Shown here one piece after another: positions 33,850 through 44,600 of a DNA stretch of 64,000 bases. Source of the DNA: Azonexus hydrophilus (lineage in GTDB: Bacteria; Pseudomonadota; Gammaproteobacteria; Burkholderiales; Rhodocyclaceae). How positions within the stretch are numbered: position 1 is the stretch's first letter; every line of letters starts with the position of its first letter. Below the pieces are notes generated by a model. It searched no databases. It had not been told where the DNA came from and saw only the letters and a program-made list of their open reading frames with translations. The DNA lies in NCBI RefSeq assembly GCF_905120355.1, contig NZ_CAJHOB010000009.1:62001-126000 (forward strand), written 5' to 3'. The position numbers and the translations under genes are program-made.

Positions 33850-34337
33850 GATGCCCCCCTTTCGGAACAGGCCACAAACTCGATGCGTCGACCTTCTCCA
33901 GCATGTTGCAGCGAGATGCGCAGATCGGGCGACGGGACACAGCCAGCCGCCTTGTCGGGCCATTCGACCAGACAAACGGACGCTGCGTTGAAATATTCGT
34001 CAAAACCCGCATCGAGGAATTCCTCTGCTGACTCGAAGCGATAAAAATCAAAGTGATACAAGTATAAACTCGAAATTACGTAAAGTTCAACCAAAGCGTA
34101 GGTTGGACTCTTCACCGGCCCGCCATAGCCAAGCGCCCGAATCAGGGCACGCGCCAACGTCGTTTTACCCGCCCCCAGGTCGCCTTCGAGAAAAATCACC
34201 AGTCCCGGCTGCACGGTCTGCGCCAGCGCCGCCCCCAGTCGTTGGGTCGCCGCCTCGTCTGGCAGATCGATGAGCAGCCGGGCGGAAGCAACGGCAGAAG
34301 CGGCAGCAAAATCAGCGGTAAGATGCGGCGCATGCAT
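33789..34337 (-). CDS. tsaE: tRNA threonylcarbamoyladenosine biosynthesis ATPase TsaE
   Basis: 182 residues from the ATG at 34337. Walker A is GDLGAGKTT at 52-60, followed by VKSPTYALVELY, HFDFYRF and CLVEWPDKA, all diagnostic. TsaE supports TsaB/TsaD in making t6A in tRNAs that read ANN codons. The C-terminal tail is longer than usual and overlaps amiC by 61 nt. The start codon overlaps the divergent queG start (ATGCAT shared), so both promoters must lie inside the opposite gene or further away. Confidence 0.9.
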   Translation of the reverse strand: MHAPHLTADFAAASAVASARLLIDLPDEAATQRLGAALAQTVQPGLVIFLEGDLGAGKTTLARALIRALGYGGPVKSPTYALVELYVISSLYLYHFDFYRFESAEEFLDAGFDEYFNAASVCLVEWPDKAAGCVPSPDLRISLQHAGEGRRIEFVACSERGASCVRQLNIPGASSCAAPAPH

Positions 34338-35411
34338 GATCAGAACTCCTTGCTTGATGGCGCTGCGCTCAAGTTGCGCATACGTGAACTGGGGAAAACC
34401 CTGGGTTTTGCCGAAGTGGGCGTCAGCCGCGCCGAACCCGGCCCCGCCATCGCCCACCTGCAGGCCTGGCTGGCGGCCGGCATGCACGGGGAGATGGATT
34501 ATATGGCGCGCCATGCCCAGCTGCGCGCCCAGCCGCAGGAACTGCACCCCGGCACGGTCACCGTGATCTGTGCCGCCATCGACTATCTGCCACACCGAAA
34601 ACATGTCACCGACCCGGCGCAAGCCGCCATTTCACGTTATGCACAAGGCCGCGACTATCACAAGGTGGTACGCAGCCGCCTGCAGAAACTCGCCGACGCC
34701 ATCGGCGAACTGGCCGGCCCGTTTGGCTACCGGGTGTTTTCCGATTCGGCTCCAGTCATGGAAGTCGAATTCGCCACCCAGGCCGGACTGGGCTGGCGCG
34801 GCAAGCACAGCCTGCTCCTGTCACAACGTGGTTCCTGGCGCTTTCTCGGCACCATTTACTGCGATTTACCCCTGCCGCCCGACTCTCCCATGTCCGACCA
34901 CTGCGGCAGTTGCACCCGTTGCATCAGCGCCTGCCCGACGGCAGCCATTGTCCGGCCGTACGTAGTGGATGCCCGCCGCTGCATTTCCTACCTCACCATC
35001 GAACTGGCGGGCGCCATCCCGGAGGAATTCCGCCCGCTGATCGGCAACCGCATCTACGGTTGCGACGACTGCCAGCTATGCTGCCCATGGAACCGCTTTG
35101 CCCACCTTGGCGACAGCGCCTTCGCCCCGCGCCACGGCCTTGATACAGGCAGTCTCACTACCTTGTTGGGGTGGACGGAAGCACAATTCAACGAACGCCT
35201 GGCAGGCAATCCAATCCGCCGCATCGGCTTTGAGCGCTGGCTGCGCAACATCGCCGTCGCCCTCGGCAACGGCCCCGCCAGCGCAGAAACCCACGCTGCC
35301 CTGAGCGCACGCGCCGACCATCCCTCGGCCCTGGTCCGCGAGCATGTCGGCTGGGCACGGCAGCGCCTGCATTCACGCGCAGCACCGGAAGACGCAGCGC
35401 GCCCCGCGTGA
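34332..35411 (+). CDS. queG: Epoxyqueuosine reductase
   Basis: 359 residues from the ATG at 34332. A cobalamin-binding N-terminal domain contains the FSDSAPVME region with the catalytic Asp (about 138). Two [4Fe-4S] clusters are set by C191/C194/C197/C201 and C244/C247/C250/C251 (CDDCQLCCP). A HEAT-like C-terminus follows. It performs the last step of queuosine formation in tRNA. The start overlaps the divergent tsaE start by 6 nt. Confidence 0.92.
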   Translation: MHDQNSLLDGAALKLRIRELGKTLGFAEVGVSRAEPGPAIAHLQAWLAAGMHGEMDYMARHAQLRAQPQELHPGTVTVICAAIDYLPHRKHVTDPAQAAISRYAQGRDYHKVVRSRLQKLADAIGELAGPFGYRVFSDSAPVMEVEFATQAGLGWRGKHSLLLSQRGSWRFLGTIYCDLPLPPDSPMSDHCGSCTRCISACPTAAIVRPYVVDARRCISYLTIELAGAIPEEFRPLIGNRIYGCDDCQLCCPWNRFAHLGDSAFAPRHGLDTGSLTTLLGWTEAQFNERLAGNPIRRIGFERWLRNIAVALGNGPASAETHAALSARADHPSALVREHVGWARQRLHSRAAPEDAARPA

Positions 35412-35508
35412 GATAGCCAGAAGTTATCGCCTCAATCCACAAATCCAATGTCCACCTACCGCGGCGCCATGAAACAATCAGCGCCCTAGCTACAGCACTG
35501 GATTTCTC

Positions 35509-37158
35509 ATGCAGACCCCATCCACCATGACCATCGGCAAGCGTCTCGCCTTCGGTTTCGGCCTCGTCCTGGCACTGATGATTGCCCTCACCGGTTTTGG
35601 CATCCAGAAGGTGGATTTCATTGAGCGCACCCTGACAGAAATCACCGATGTCAATGCCGTCAAACAACGTTATGCGATCAACTTCCGGGGCAGCGTGCAC
35701 GACCGGGCGATCAGCCTGCGCGATGTGACGCTGCTCGAATCGCCGGCCGACCTCACTGCCACTCTTGCCGAAATCGACCGACTGGCGGCTTTCTACAGCG
35801 AGGCCGCGCAAGCCCTCGACAGTATTTTTGCTGCCGACAACACCATCCCCGATGAGGAAAAAGCGCTGCTGGCCGCCATCAAATCGATTGAACAGCGCAC
35901 CCTGCCGCTGGCCAGCCAGATCATCGCCGCTCGCCAGGCAGGCGATATCGACAGCGCCCGGCGCATCCTGCTCACCCAGGCACGGCCGGCGCTGAGCGAC
36001 TGGCTGGCCAGCATCAACCGCTTCATCGACTATCAGGAAGAAAAAAACCGTGTCGCCACGGCGCACGCCCGCACGATTGCCGGGCAATTCGCCCTGCTCA
36101 TGATCAGCTTGTGCAGCCTGGCCATCCTGATTGGCAGCGCAATTGCGTGGCGCATCACCCGCCGCCTCAAGCTGGCGCTTGGCGGCGAACCCGAGGTAGC
36201 GGCCCGCATCGTCAGCAAGATTGCCGCCGGCGATCTGACCACCCCGATCAGTGCCAGCCACCCTGAGAGCATGCTTGCTGCCGTCGCCGCCATGCAGGAA
36301 CAGTTGCGCCAGCTATTCACCGACATCGGCAGCGCCACCGGTACCTTGTCCGACAAGGCGACCCAGGTCGGCGCTGCATCACGTGCTGCCAGCAGCACTG
36401 CCGAACAGCAAGCCGGCGCCTCGTCGGCATCCGCTTCCGGCATCGAACAGATGAACCACAGTATTGGCGAAGTGTCGCAAATTGCCCGTCACACTGAGGA
36501 AAACTCCGGCCGCACGGCCGAGCTTTCGGAACAGGGCAGCCGTCTGGTCAGCGATGCAGCCAGCGAAATGGCACGCATCGCCCAGACCGTGGCGGCGTCG
36601 TCGGAGCAGATCCGCAGCCTGCAGCAACGCTCGGAAGAAATCGGCGGCATTGCCAGCGTGATCAAGGAAATCGCCGAGCAGACCAACCTCCTTGCCCTCA
36701 ACGCCGCCATCGAGGCAGCGCGCGCCGGTGAGGCCGGGCGCGGCTTCGCCGTGGTGGCCGATGAAGTTCGCAAACTGGCCGAACGCACCAGTAATGCCAC
36801 CGCCGAAATTGCCCGCATGATCCAGGTCATCCAGAGCGAGACCCAGGACTCCGTCAGCGCCATGGACGCCGCCACGCCGCAGGTGGAAAAGGGGCTGAAA
36901 CTGACGACCGAGGCCACCCGCATGCTCAGCGAAATTCACCAGCAGGCGCAGAGCTCGCTGCACAATGTGCATGAAGTTGCCCGCGCCACCGCACAGCAAG
37001 CCGAAGGTGCCGCCGACATTGCCCAGCGAGTGGAAGAGATCGCCCGTATGTCGACCGAAACCAGCACAGCGATGCAGGCCAACACCCTGGCCGTGGCCGA
37101 TCTGGAACAAATCTCGCACACCCTGAAAGCGCAGATTCGCCGCTTCAAGCTGCGCTGA
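35509..37158 (+). CDS. Methyl-accepting chemotaxis protein
   Basis: 549 residues. TM1 is about 13-33 and TM2 about 192-214, with a four-helix-bundle-like periplasmic sensor between. A HAMP-like stretch and the long signalling coiled coil follow. The hairpin tip that binds CheA/CheW is the canonical region 383-429 ([19 protein letters not shown]...[11 protein letters not shown]). No CheR-binding pentapeptide at the C-terminus. Start at 35509 or the in-frame ATG at 35527. An EAL-domain gene follows 19 nt later, probably in the same transcript. The ligand is unknown. Confidence 0.92.
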   Translation: MQTPSTMTIGKRLAFGFGLVLALMIALTGFGIQKVDFIERTLTEITDVNAVKQRYAINFRGSVHDRAISLRDVTLLESPADLTATLAEIDRLAAFYSEAAQALDSIFAADNTIPDEEKALLAAIKSIEQRTLPLASQIIAARQAGDIDSARRILLTQARPALSDWLASINRFIDYQEEKNRVATAHARTIAGQFALLMISLCSLAILIGSAIAWRITRRLKLALGGEPEVAARIVSKIAAGDLTTPISASHPESMLAAVAAMQEQLRQLFTDIGSATGTLSDKATQVGAASRAASSTAEQQAGASSASASGIEQMNHSIGEVSQIARHTEENSGRTAELSEQGSRLVSDAASEMARIAQTVAASSEQIRSLQQRSEEIGGIASVIKEIAEQTNLLALNAAIEAARAGEAGRGFAVVADEVRKLAERTSNATAEIARMIQVIQSETQDSVSAMDAATPQVEKGLKLTTEATRMLSEIHQQAQSSLHNVHEVARATAQQAEGAADIAQRVEEIARMSTETSTAMQANTLAVADLEQISHTLKAQIRRFKLR

Positions 37159-37177
37159 CCCGGACCACTACGACGCC

Positions 37178-38275
37178 ATGCCCGATACCGCCCGCCTCCA
37201 CATCGACCTCAGCGACCGCCAGCGTCTCTTCGACATCTTTGGCGAAGATGCCGCCGGCCAGGCGCTGCGCGATTTCAACGCCGCCTGCAGCACGCTGGTG
37301 GACCGCCTGCTGGCACGGCACATCATCCTTGAGCGGCAGTGCGACGAGCACAACTGCTCTTGGAGCGTCCGTTTCCGTCTTGCAGAGCCCCCCGCTGACC
37401 GTGGCGAAATCCTGTCCAGCCTGGGCCAGGTCGGGCAGACCCTGCTCCGCGAGGCGCTCAACGGCATCTTCGGTAACGCCTCCGGCATGCGCATTCCGGC
37501 GCGCCTGCACATCCTGCCCGGCAATATCGCCTCTGTGCCCGAAGCTGAGCCACTGAGCAGCGCCGACGCGGACGAGGTTGAACGCATTCTCGCGGATGAA
37601 AATCTGCGCACCGTCCTGCAGCCCATCGTCCGCCTGCAGGATCGTCAGCTTCTCGGTTTCGAGGCGTTATCGCGGGGACCGCTGGGCTCGACGCTGGAAC
37701 GACCCGACCGCCTCTTCGCCGCGGCCGGCGCCGCCGGTCTCAGTGTCAGCGCCGAACTGATCTGCGCCAGACTGGCCCTGGAACGCACCCGGGGCCGCCT
37801 GAACCATGGCCAGTTTCTGACCATCAATCTCGGCCCGGCAGCACTGCTCCGGGCTGCCGACGTCCTCCCCCTGGCCGGACGCACCGATGTCGTCTTCGAA
37901 CTGACCGAACACCTGCCCCTCGATGCTGCCGCAGAGTTACGCAGCGCCATCGACCGCCTGCATCAACTCCAGCTGCATACCGCGCTCGATGACACCGGCT
38001 GTGGTTTTGCCGATTTGCGTACCGCCGAAATCCTGCGCCCGGGAATCGTCAAACTGTGCATCACGGTGATCCGCAACGCCGACCGCGGCGACCCATTCAT
38101 CCACGCGATCAAACAAACGACGCAGCAGCTGCAGGCGCTGGGCTGCCGAGTCCTGGCCGAAGGTGTCGAGACGGAAAGCCAGCACGCCGCACTTGTCGCG
38201 TGCGGCATCGAACTCGGCCAAGGCTGGCTGTACGGCCGCCCACTCGATCTCGAGCGCGCCCTCAACGGCAATTAG
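37178..38275 (+). CDS. EAL-domain protein (probable c-di-GMP phosphodiesterase)
   Basis: 365 residues. Residues 1-130 form an unrecognised N-terminal domain and 135-360 an EAL domain. Key positions are kept: E162 (EAL), N217, E241/E244 (ELTE), D271-D272, K292, E328/E331 (AEGVE) and Q348. The loop-6 motif reads DDTGCG instead of DDFGTG and KxD reads KLC, so activity could be reduced. It lies in a probable operon with the chemoreceptor, linking a sensor to c-di-GMP turnover (inference). Confidence 0.85.
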   Translation: MPDTARLHIDLSDRQRLFDIFGEDAAGQALRDFNAACSTLVDRLLARHIILERQCDEHNCSWSVRFRLAEPPADRGEILSSLGQVGQTLLREALNGIFGNASGMRIPARLHILPGNIASVPEAEPLSSADADEVERILADENLRTVLQPIVRLQDRQLLGFEALSRGPLGSTLERPDRLFAAAGAAGLSVSAELICARLALERTRGRLNHGQFLTINLGPAALLRAADVLPLAGRTDVVFELTEHLPLDAAAELRSAIDRLHQLQLHTALDDTGCGFADLRTAEILRPGIVKLCITVIRNADRGDPFIHAIKQTTQQLQALGCRVLAEGVETESQHAALVACGIELGQGWLYGRPLDLERALNGN

Positions 38276-38309
38276 CCGCCGCCAGGAGCGGCGCCAACTT
38301 GGCGCCCGC

Positions 38310-38660
38310 TTACGCCGGCCTGTCCAGCCACTCGCTGGCCGCTGCAGCAGTATCGAAAACTTCGACGTCCGCTTCAACAAATGTCTGGGACAGCCAAGCA
38401 CTCCAGGTCACCCACTGGCTGTCGGTCACGACCGCGACCCGGCGGAAATCGTTGGCATGCTGGCGCGAGAACTTGATCTCCTCCCACATCACATCGAGCG
38501 TCAGGCCGGCCATCTGACTCAGATCGAAAAGCAGGTCGACCGGCCCTTCAAAGCGGATTTTGTAGTTAACGACTTCCTCGAATTCCCGGTAATCGGCCAG
38601 CGTGAATTCGCCAAACACAGTGACGTTGACGCGTTCTTTCTGGTGGTCGATGACGATCAT
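38310..38660 (-). CDS. SpoIIAA-like (STAS-fold, DUF3478-type) protein
   Basis: 116 residues from the ATG at 38660, preceded by GGAG. It resembles the SpoIIAA-like family, soluble STAS-fold proteins without the classical phosphorylated serine. Markers are FGEFTLADYREFEEVV and LLFDLSQMAGLTLDVMWEEI. The family role is unclear; lipid or small-molecule binding has been proposed. Convergent with the EAL gene. Confidence 0.75.
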   Translation of the reverse strand: MIVIDHQKERVNVTVFGEFTLADYREFEEVVNYKIRFEGPVDLLFDLSQMAGLTLDVMWEEIKFSRQHANDFRRVAVVTDSQWVTWSAWLSQTFVEADVEVFDTAAAASEWLDRPA

Positions 38661-38691
38661 GGTGTGCTCCTGCAGTTGTCCTGCGCCCAGT

Positions 38692-39531
38692 TTAACCTTT
38701 CGCCCGGGAAAAGTGCGTTGCCCCCACACCGGACAGGATGATCAGGACAATGCCCGCCCAGGCGGACGACGGCAGGGTTTCGCCCCAGAAGAGCAGGCCG
38801 GCCAGACTGGAAAAAATGACTGTGCTGTAAGCCAGGGCAGCAGACACCAGTGTTTTGCCGCGCACGTAGGCTCGCGTCATCGCCAGCTGTGCCAACGCCG
38901 CAAACACACCGACCCCAAGCAAAAGCAAACCGCTGCGCAAATCGGGCAAATGCATGTCAGAAAACAACAGCCAAAGCAGGGAACACAGCGTCGCCACCAG
39001 GGAAAAATAAAACACCGTGCGCACTTCCGACTCCCCCCGCCGACCCAGTTCGCGCACGCTGAAGTAAGCCATCGCTGCCACCGCCCCGGACGCCAGGCCG
39101 ATCACCCCACCCCATAGTTGCTCGGGGTGCAGGCTGGGACGCAGCAGCAGGGCAACCCCCAAAAGCCCCAGCGCCAGTGCCAGCAGCATGCCAGGCCGCA
39201 GACGCAGGCCGGTGAGCGCCAGATAGAGGGCAAGAAAAATGGCCGAGGTGTAGTTGAGCGTTACGGCCGTCGCCAGTGGCAGCAAGGCAATCGCGTAAAA
39301 ATAGCCAAACAGCGCCGTATAACCGACCACACCCCGCGTGAGGTGCCAGCGCCAGTGCGGCGTGGCAAGCGTCACTCCACGCACGCGCACCAGCACGAAA
39401 AGGAGCAGCAGGGCGACGAAGCTGCGCCAGAACGTGATCTCGGCCACCGAGTGCGTCGCTGCCGCCAGCTTGACGCACACTCCCATGCAGGCAAAGAGAA
39501 AACTGGCAACGATCATCCACAATGACTGCAT
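38692..39531 (-). CDS. DMT-family (EamA) permease
   Basis: 279 residues, ten TM segments in two EamA repeats (WRSFVALLLLF..., AYSTVIFSSLAGLLFWGE). Drug/metabolite transporter superfamily; the substrate cannot be told. It lies between the SpoIIAA-like gene (31 nt downstream) and the Rieske oxygenase gene (16 nt upstream) and is likely cotranscribed with the latter. Confidence 0.82.
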   Translation of the reverse strand: MQSLWMIVASFLFACMGVCVKLAAATHSVAEITFWRSFVALLLLFVLVRVRGVTLATPHWRWHLTRGVVGYTALFGYFYAIALLPLATAVTLNYTSAIFLALYLALTGLRLRPGMLLALALGLLGVALLLRPSLHPEQLWGGVIGLASGAVAAMAYFSVRELGRRGESEVRTVFYFSLVATLCSLLWLLFSDMHLPDLRSGLLLLGVGVFAALAQLAMTRAYVRGKTLVSAALAYSTVIFSSLAGLLFWGETLPSSAWAGIVLIILSGVGATHFSRAKG

Positions 39532-39547
39532 GGGTCATGGCTGCGAC

Positions 39548-40681
39548 TTACAGCGCCGCAATCGCCCCCTGCATGATGCGCCGGTAGAACTCGTGGAAGT
39601 GCTGCATGCCGTCCTCCATCGGGCTCTGATACGGCCCGACTTCGTTCCGCCCTGCCGCCAGCAGGGCCTTGCGGCCTCGATCCATGCGCTCGCCGATATC
39701 GTCATCCTCAATCGCGGTTTCCATGTAGGCAGCGCGCTCGGCCTCGATGAATTCGCGTTCGAAATCGACGATTTCCTCAGGATAGTAGAACTCGACGACG
39801 TTCATGGTCTTGTCCGGGCCTTGCGGCAACACGGTCGACACCACCAGCACGTGTGGATACCACTCGACCATCACATTGGGGTAATAAGTCAGCCACACCG
39901 CCCCTTGCGGCGGCGTTTCGCCACGGCCACCGTAGTACTCGCGGACGACCTTCTGCCAACGTTCATAGACGGGGGAACCAGCCTTCATCAACGAGGTGAT
40001 GCCGACCTTCTGTACCGAATACCATTCACCGAACTGCCAGGTCAGATCGTCGCAGGTTACGAAATTACCCAAGCCCGGGTGATAGGGCACGACGTGGTAA
40101 TCCTCCAGATACACCTCGATGAAGGTCTTCCAGTTGTAGTTGCAGGCGTGCATCTCGACATGATCGAGCTTGTAGCCGGAGAAATCGAAATTGGGCGCGC
40201 TCAGCATGCCCGCCAGATCGGCGCCCGGCGACCGCGGCCCCTTGAAGAGCAAGCCGTTCCATTCCGTCAGGCGGACCTTGTCCAGATTGAGGCAGGGATT
40301 CTGCGGAAAATGCGGCGCGCCAATGAGGCTACCCCCTTGATCGTAGGTCCACCGGTGTATCGGGCACACCACAGGACCATCGAGACGACCGCTGCCCTGC
40401 AGCATGATCGCCTGGCGATGGCGGCAGACATTCGACATGCGCCAAAGTCCGGCATGTTCCCCCTGCGCGCCGCCATTGAGCAGGATTTGCCCATGATCGG
40501 CCCATTCCAGGCTGCGGTAATCACCGCTTTGCGGAACCATCAGACGGTGGCCGACATAGCCCGGACCGGCATCGAAGATGAGCTGCTTCTCCAAGGCGTG
40601 AATCCGTTCGTCAAAGTACCAGTTCACGGGCAACTGCGATGTTGCCGGTGCCAACCGGGACGAAGTAGCCATGTCTGACAT
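39548..40681 (-). CDS. Rieske-type ring-hydroxylating oxygenase, large subunit
   Basis: 377 residues. The start at 40681 has GGAGG 7 nt upstream. Rieske [2Fe-2S] ligands are C86/H88 and C106/H109. The mononuclear iron site is in EDYHVVPYH (H196, H201) with a later Asp. This is an alpha-subunit layout for aromatic or quaternary-amine oxygenation, but no reductase or ferredoxin gene is adjacent. Proteins of this sort are common in Rhodocyclales without a known substrate. Confidence 0.82.
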   Translation of the reverse strand: MSDMATSSRLAPATSQLPVNWYFDERIHALEKQLIFDAGPGYVGHRLMVPQSGDYRSLEWADHGQILLNGGAQGEHAGLWRMSNVCRHRQAIMLQGSGRLDGPVVCPIHRWTYDQGGSLIGAPHFPQNPCLNLDKVRLTEWNGLLFKGPRSPGADLAGMLSAPNFDFSGYKLDHVEMHACNYNWKTFIEVYLEDYHVVPYHPGLGNFVTCDDLTWQFGEWYSVQKVGITSLMKAGSPVYERWQKVVREYYGGRGETPPQGAVWLTYYPNVMVEWYPHVLVVSTVLPQGPDKTMNVVEFYYPEEIVDFEREFIEAERAAYMETAIEDDDIGERMDRGRKALLAAGRNEVGPYQSPMEDGMQHFHEFYRRIMQGAIAAL

Positions 40682-40782
40682 GCCAAGCCTCCAGCGGGTT
40701 TGATAAACGGTGGATTTTACCCGAATTTGACCACCCCACCCGGAATGGAGTATTTTCGTGCGTTTCCCCGAAACCTTGCGTC

Positions 40783-41022
40783 ATGGAACCGACCCCGATT
40801 GCCGGAATGAAATTCGAGGCCGCCCTGGCCGAGCTGGAGGCAACCATTGCCGCGATGGAAAATGGGCAACTCTCCTTGGAAGACTCTCTGGCCGCTCACC
40901 GGCACGGCGTCGCGCTGATCCGGCATTGCCAGGCCCAGCTGGACAGCGCCGAAGGGCAGGTGCGCATCATTGAAGACGGCCAGGCCCGCGAAGTCGACCG
41001 CAATCTCCTGGAGCGCGCATGA
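40783..41022 (+). CDS. xseB: Exodeoxyribonuclease VII small subunit
   Basis: 79 residues. The family pattern is KFEAALAELEATIAAMENGQLSLEDSL and LIRHCQAQLDSAE. It binds XseA to form the single-strand nuclease. Its stop overlaps the ispA start (ATGA at 41019), giving the conserved xseB-ispA-dxs order. Confidence 0.93.
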   Translation: MEPTPIAGMKFEAALAELEATIAAMENGQLSLEDSLAAHRHGVALIRHCQAQLDSAEGQVRIIEDGQAREVDRNLLERA

Positions 41023-41903
41023 ATTCAAGCTTCACCGACTGGATGGCCACTACGCAAGGACGTACCGAGGCCGCACTCAGCCGCCTGTTGCCCGCCCGCG
41101 ACAGTATTCCGCAGCGCCTGCACGACGCCATGCGCTACGCCACCCTGGGCGGCGGCAAACGGGTACGCCCGCTACTGGTCTTCGCCGCTGGCGAATTGAG
41201 CAACGCACCACCAGAACGACTCGCTATCGCCGCCTGCGCGGTCGAATTGATCCACGTTTATTCTCTCGTGCACGACGACCTACCCTGCATGGACAACGAT
41301 GTCCTGCGCCGGGGCCGTCCGACCTGCCATATCGAATTCGACGAAGCGACGGCACTGCTGGTAGGTGACAGCCTGCAGACGCTCGCCTTCGAACTGCTCG
41401 CCAGCCATCCGCTGGGCCAGCATCAGCTCGAGATGATTACCCTCCTGGCTCAGGCCAGCGGCTCCTGCGGCATGGCCGGCGGCCAGGCAATCGACCTGGC
41501 TGCGGTCGGCAAACCGCTGGAACAGGCCGAGCTGGAGCTGATGCACGCACTCAAGACCGGCGCGCTGATCCGTGCCGCCGTCCTCCTCGGCGCCCTGGCC
41601 GGCACCCCGTTGAGCCCCGAGGAACGTCAGCAACTGGACCGTTTCGCCAAACGCGCCGGCCTGCTCTTTCAGGTGGTGGACGACATTCTCGACTGCACTG
41701 CCAATACCGCCACCCTCGGCAAAACTGCCGGCAAGGATGCGGCCGCCGACAAACCGACCTATGTCACCCTGCTTGGCCTTGACGCTGCCCGCGAATACGC
41801 CCAGGACCTGCGCCACGAAGCGCTTGCCGCGCTGAGCGGCTTTGGCGCACGCGCCCGACGACTGACCGAACTGGCCGATTTCATCTGCCATCGGCAATTC
41901 TGA
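41019..41903 (+). CDS. ispA: Farnesyl diphosphate synthase (polyprenyl synthetase)
   Basis: 294 residues. First aspartate-rich motif DDLPCMD (86-92), second DDILD (221-225), substrate motif GGGKRVRP (44-51). It makes geranyl/farnesyl diphosphate for quinones and undecaprenyl carrier. ATGA-coupled to xseB; dxs follows after 13 nt and supplies the isoprenoid precursors. Confidence 0.95.
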   Translation: MNSSFTDWMATTQGRTEAALSRLLPARDSIPQRLHDAMRYATLGGGKRVRPLLVFAAGELSNAPPERLAIAACAVELIHVYSLVHDDLPCMDNDVLRRGRPTCHIEFDEATALLVGDSLQTLAFELLASHPLGQHQLEMITLLAQASGSCGMAGGQAIDLAAVGKPLEQAELELMHALKTGALIRAAVLLGALAGTPLSPEERQQLDRFAKRAGLLFQVVDDILDCTANTATLGKTAGKDAAADKPTYVTLLGLDAAREYAQDLRHEALAALSGFGARARRLTELADFICHRQF

Positions 41904-41916
41904 ATTTCCGCACACC

Positions 41917-43764
41917 ATGGCATATCCCCTGCTCGACAGCATCGACACCCCCGCCGCACTGCGCCGCCTGGAGCGGCGACAGCTGGTCGAATTGGCCGGC
42001 GAATTGCGTCAGTTCCTGGTCTCCTCGGTATCGCAAACCGGCGGCCACCTGTCGTCCAACCTAGGCACGGTCGAATTGACCATTGCCCTGCACGCTGTCT
42101 ACGACACCCCGCATGACCGCCTGGTGTGGGACGTCGGGCATCAGTGCTATCCGCACAAAATCCTGACCGGCAGGCGCTCCGGCATGGACAAGCTGCGCAT
42201 GCGGCATGGCATTGCCGGTTTCCCCAAACGCTGCGAAAGCGAGTACGACACGTTCGGCGTCGGCCACTCCTCGACTTCCATCTCCGCTGCCCTCGGCATG
42301 GCGCTGGCCGCCAAGCACAAGGGCGAGGAGCGCCAGGTGGTGGCCATCATCGGTGACGGCGCAATGTCCGCCGGCATGGTATTCGAAGCCATGAACAACG
42401 CTGGCGTGGCGGACGCCGACATGCTGGTGATCCTCAACGATAACGAGATGTCGATCTCACCGCCGGTCGGTGCCCTCAACAACATCCTCACCCGCCTGAC
42501 CTCCAGCAAGACCTTCAACGTCGCCCGTGAAGCGGGGCGACACATGCTGGGCTTCGCCCCACCCCTGCTGGAATTGGCGCGCCGTGCCGAGGAACACGTC
42601 AAAGGCATGATTGCCCCCGGCACGCTGTTCGAAGAATTCGGCTTCCATTACTACGGTCCGATTGACGGGCACGACCTCGATGCCCTGATTCCCACCCTGG
42701 AAAATCTGAAGAAGCTCAAAGGGCCAAAATTCCTGCACGTCATTACCAAAAAGGGGCACGGCTACAAGCTGGCGGAAAGCGACCCGACGCTCTACCACGG
42801 TGTTGGCAAATTTGCGGCCGACCAGGGCATCGCCCAGGGGGGCAGCAACAAGCTCACTTACACCCAGGTCTTCGGTGACTGGCTATGCGACATGGCACGT
42901 GCCGATCAGCGACTGATCGGCATCACCCCGGCAATGCGCGAAGGCTCCGGCATGGTGCGCTTCGCCCAGGAATTCTCCGACCGTTACTACGATGTCGGGA
43001 TTGCCGAGCAACACGCCGTCACCTTCGCCGCCGGTCTGGCCTGCGAAGGACTGAAACCGGTCGTCGCCATCTATTCGACGTTCCTGCAACGCGCTTACGA
43101 CCAGCTCATTCACGACGTGGCGCTGCAGAATCTCCCCGTCATGTTTGCCGTTGATCGCGGCGGTCTGGTCGGTGCTGACGGCCCGACCCATCACGGCAGT
43201 TTCGACCTGTCTTTTGCCACCTGCATTCCCAATCTGCTGATCATGGCGCCAGCCGACGAAGCCGAATGCCGGCGCATGCTGTCGACCGCGTACGCCTATC
43301 CTGGCCCCAGCCTGGTGCGTTACCCGCGCGGCGGCGGTAGCGGCAAGGCGCCCGCCGCCGACCTCGACACCCTGCCCATTGGCCAGGCCGAAATTCTGCG
43401 CCAGGGCCGGAGCATCGCCCTGCTCGCCTTTGGCAGCCTGGTCCCGGCCGCCCTGGCCGCCGGCGAGATTCTCGATGCCACCGTCGTCAACATGCGCTTC
43501 ATCAAACCACTGGACCGCAAGCTGCTACAGGAAATTTCCGGGAACCATTCACTGCTGGTGAGCATCGAAGAGAACGCCATCATCGGCGGCGCCGGAGCGG
43601 AAATCGCACGCGCCCTGAGCGAAGCCGGCAATGATTCCCGCCTATTGCGCCTGGGTCTGCCCGACACCTTCATCGAGCACGGCGAACAAGGTCAGCTCCT
43701 TGCCGAACTCGGCCTCGACACCGACGGCATCGTGCGCCAGATTCGCGCCGCAACGACCTCTTAA
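41917..43764 (+). CDS. dxs: 1-deoxy-D-xylulose-5-phosphate synthase
   Basis: 615 residues. Thiamine-diphosphate enzyme of the MEP pathway joining pyruvate and glyceraldehyde 3-phosphate. Seen: [31 protein letters not shown], the ThDP motif GDGAMSAGM...NDNEMSIS and the transketolase-like [17 protein letters not shown]. Downstream of ispA in one transcript. Confidence 0.96.
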   Translation: MAYPLLDSIDTPAALRRLERRQLVELAGELRQFLVSSVSQTGGHLSSNLGTVELTIALHAVYDTPHDRLVWDVGHQCYPHKILTGRRSGMDKLRMRHGIAGFPKRCESEYDTFGVGHSSTSISAALGMALAAKHKGEERQVVAIIGDGAMSAGMVFEAMNNAGVADADMLVILNDNEMSISPPVGALNNILTRLTSSKTFNVAREAGRHMLGFAPPLLELARRAEEHVKGMIAPGTLFEEFGFHYYGPIDGHDLDALIPTLENLKKLKGPKFLHVITKKGHGYKLAESDPTLYHGVGKFAADQGIAQGGSNKLTYTQVFGDWLCDMARADQRLIGITPAMREGSGMVRFAQEFSDRYYDVGIAEQHAVTFAAGLACEGLKPVVAIYSTFLQRAYDQLIHDVALQNLPVMFAVDRGGLVGADGPTHHGSFDLSFATCIPNLLIMAPADEAECRRMLSTAYAYPGPSLVRYPRGGGSGKAPAADLDTLPIGQAEILRQGRSIALLAFGSLVPAALAAGEILDATVVNMRFIKPLDRKLLQEISGNHSLLVSIEENAIIGGAGAEIARALSEAGNDSRLLRLGLPDTFIEHGEQGQLLAELGLDTDGIVRQIRAATTS

Positions 43765-43789
43765 CCCATTCCTGCAGCCATAACAACAC

Positions 43790-44584
43790 ATGACCACTAC
43801 CAGCATCCCCGACGTACAGAGCTCAGCCGACACCCGCCAGATCGCCATCAACAAGGTCGGCATCAAGTCGATCCGTCACCCCATCAAGGTGCGCGACAAA
43901 TCGGAAGGCACCCAGCACACCATTGCCACCTTCAACATGTACGTGGGCCTGCCGCACAACTTCAAGGGCACGCACATGTCGCGCTTCGTGGAAATCCTGA
44001 ACAGCCACGAACGGGCCATTTCAGTGGAAAACTTCCCGGCCATGCTGCAGGACATGCTGGTCCGCCTGGAGGCCGAGAGCGGCCACATCGAGATGAATTT
44101 TCCTTATTTCATCAACAAGACCGCCCCGGTTTCCGGCGTGCAGAGCCTGCTCGATTACGACGTCACCTTCATTGGTGACATCATCAACGGCAAAATTCAG
44201 GTGGCCACCAAGGTCGTGGTCCCGGTCACCAGTCTGTGTCCTTGCTCGAAAAAAATCTCCGACCGTGGCGCCCACAACCAGCGCTCACACGTAACCGTCA
44301 CCGCACGCACCAACGAGTTCATGTGGATCGAGGAGATCGTCCAGCTGGTTGAAGCCGAGGCCTCCTGCGAGCTGTTCGGCCTGCTCAAGCGTCCGGATGA
44401 AAAATTCGTCACTGAACGCGCTTACGACAACCCAAAATTCGTCGAAGACATGGTCCGCGATGTCGCAGCCCGCCTCAATGCCGAGCCACGCGTTGTCGCT
44501 TATGTCGTCGAATCGGAAAATTTCGAATCCATCCACAACCACTCGGCTTACGCACTGATCGAACGCGACAAGCTTGCGGGGTAA
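43790..44584 (+). CDS. folE2: GTP cyclohydrolase FolE2 (type IB)
   Basis: 264 residues. COG1469 signature: [25 protein letters not shown] (metal/catalytic Cys region), and the N-terminal GIKSIRHPI. It opens GTP for folate (and queuosine) synthesis using various metals instead of only zinc. Last gene of the xseB-ispA-dxs-folE2 run. No Zur site was identified. Confidence 0.93.
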   Translation: MTTTSIPDVQSSADTRQIAINKVGIKSIRHPIKVRDKSEGTQHTIATFNMYVGLPHNFKGTHMSRFVEILNSHERAISVENFPAMLQDMLVRLEAESGHIEMNFPYFINKTAPVSGVQSLLDYDVTFIGDIINGKIQVATKVVVPVTSLCPCSKKISDRGAHNQRSHVTVTARTNEFMWIEEIVQLVEAEASCELFGLLKRPDEKFVTERAYDNPKFVEDMVRDVAARLNAEPRVVAYVVESENFESIHNHSAYALIERDKLAG

Positions 44585-44600
44585 ATCCCCCGCAGACGAC

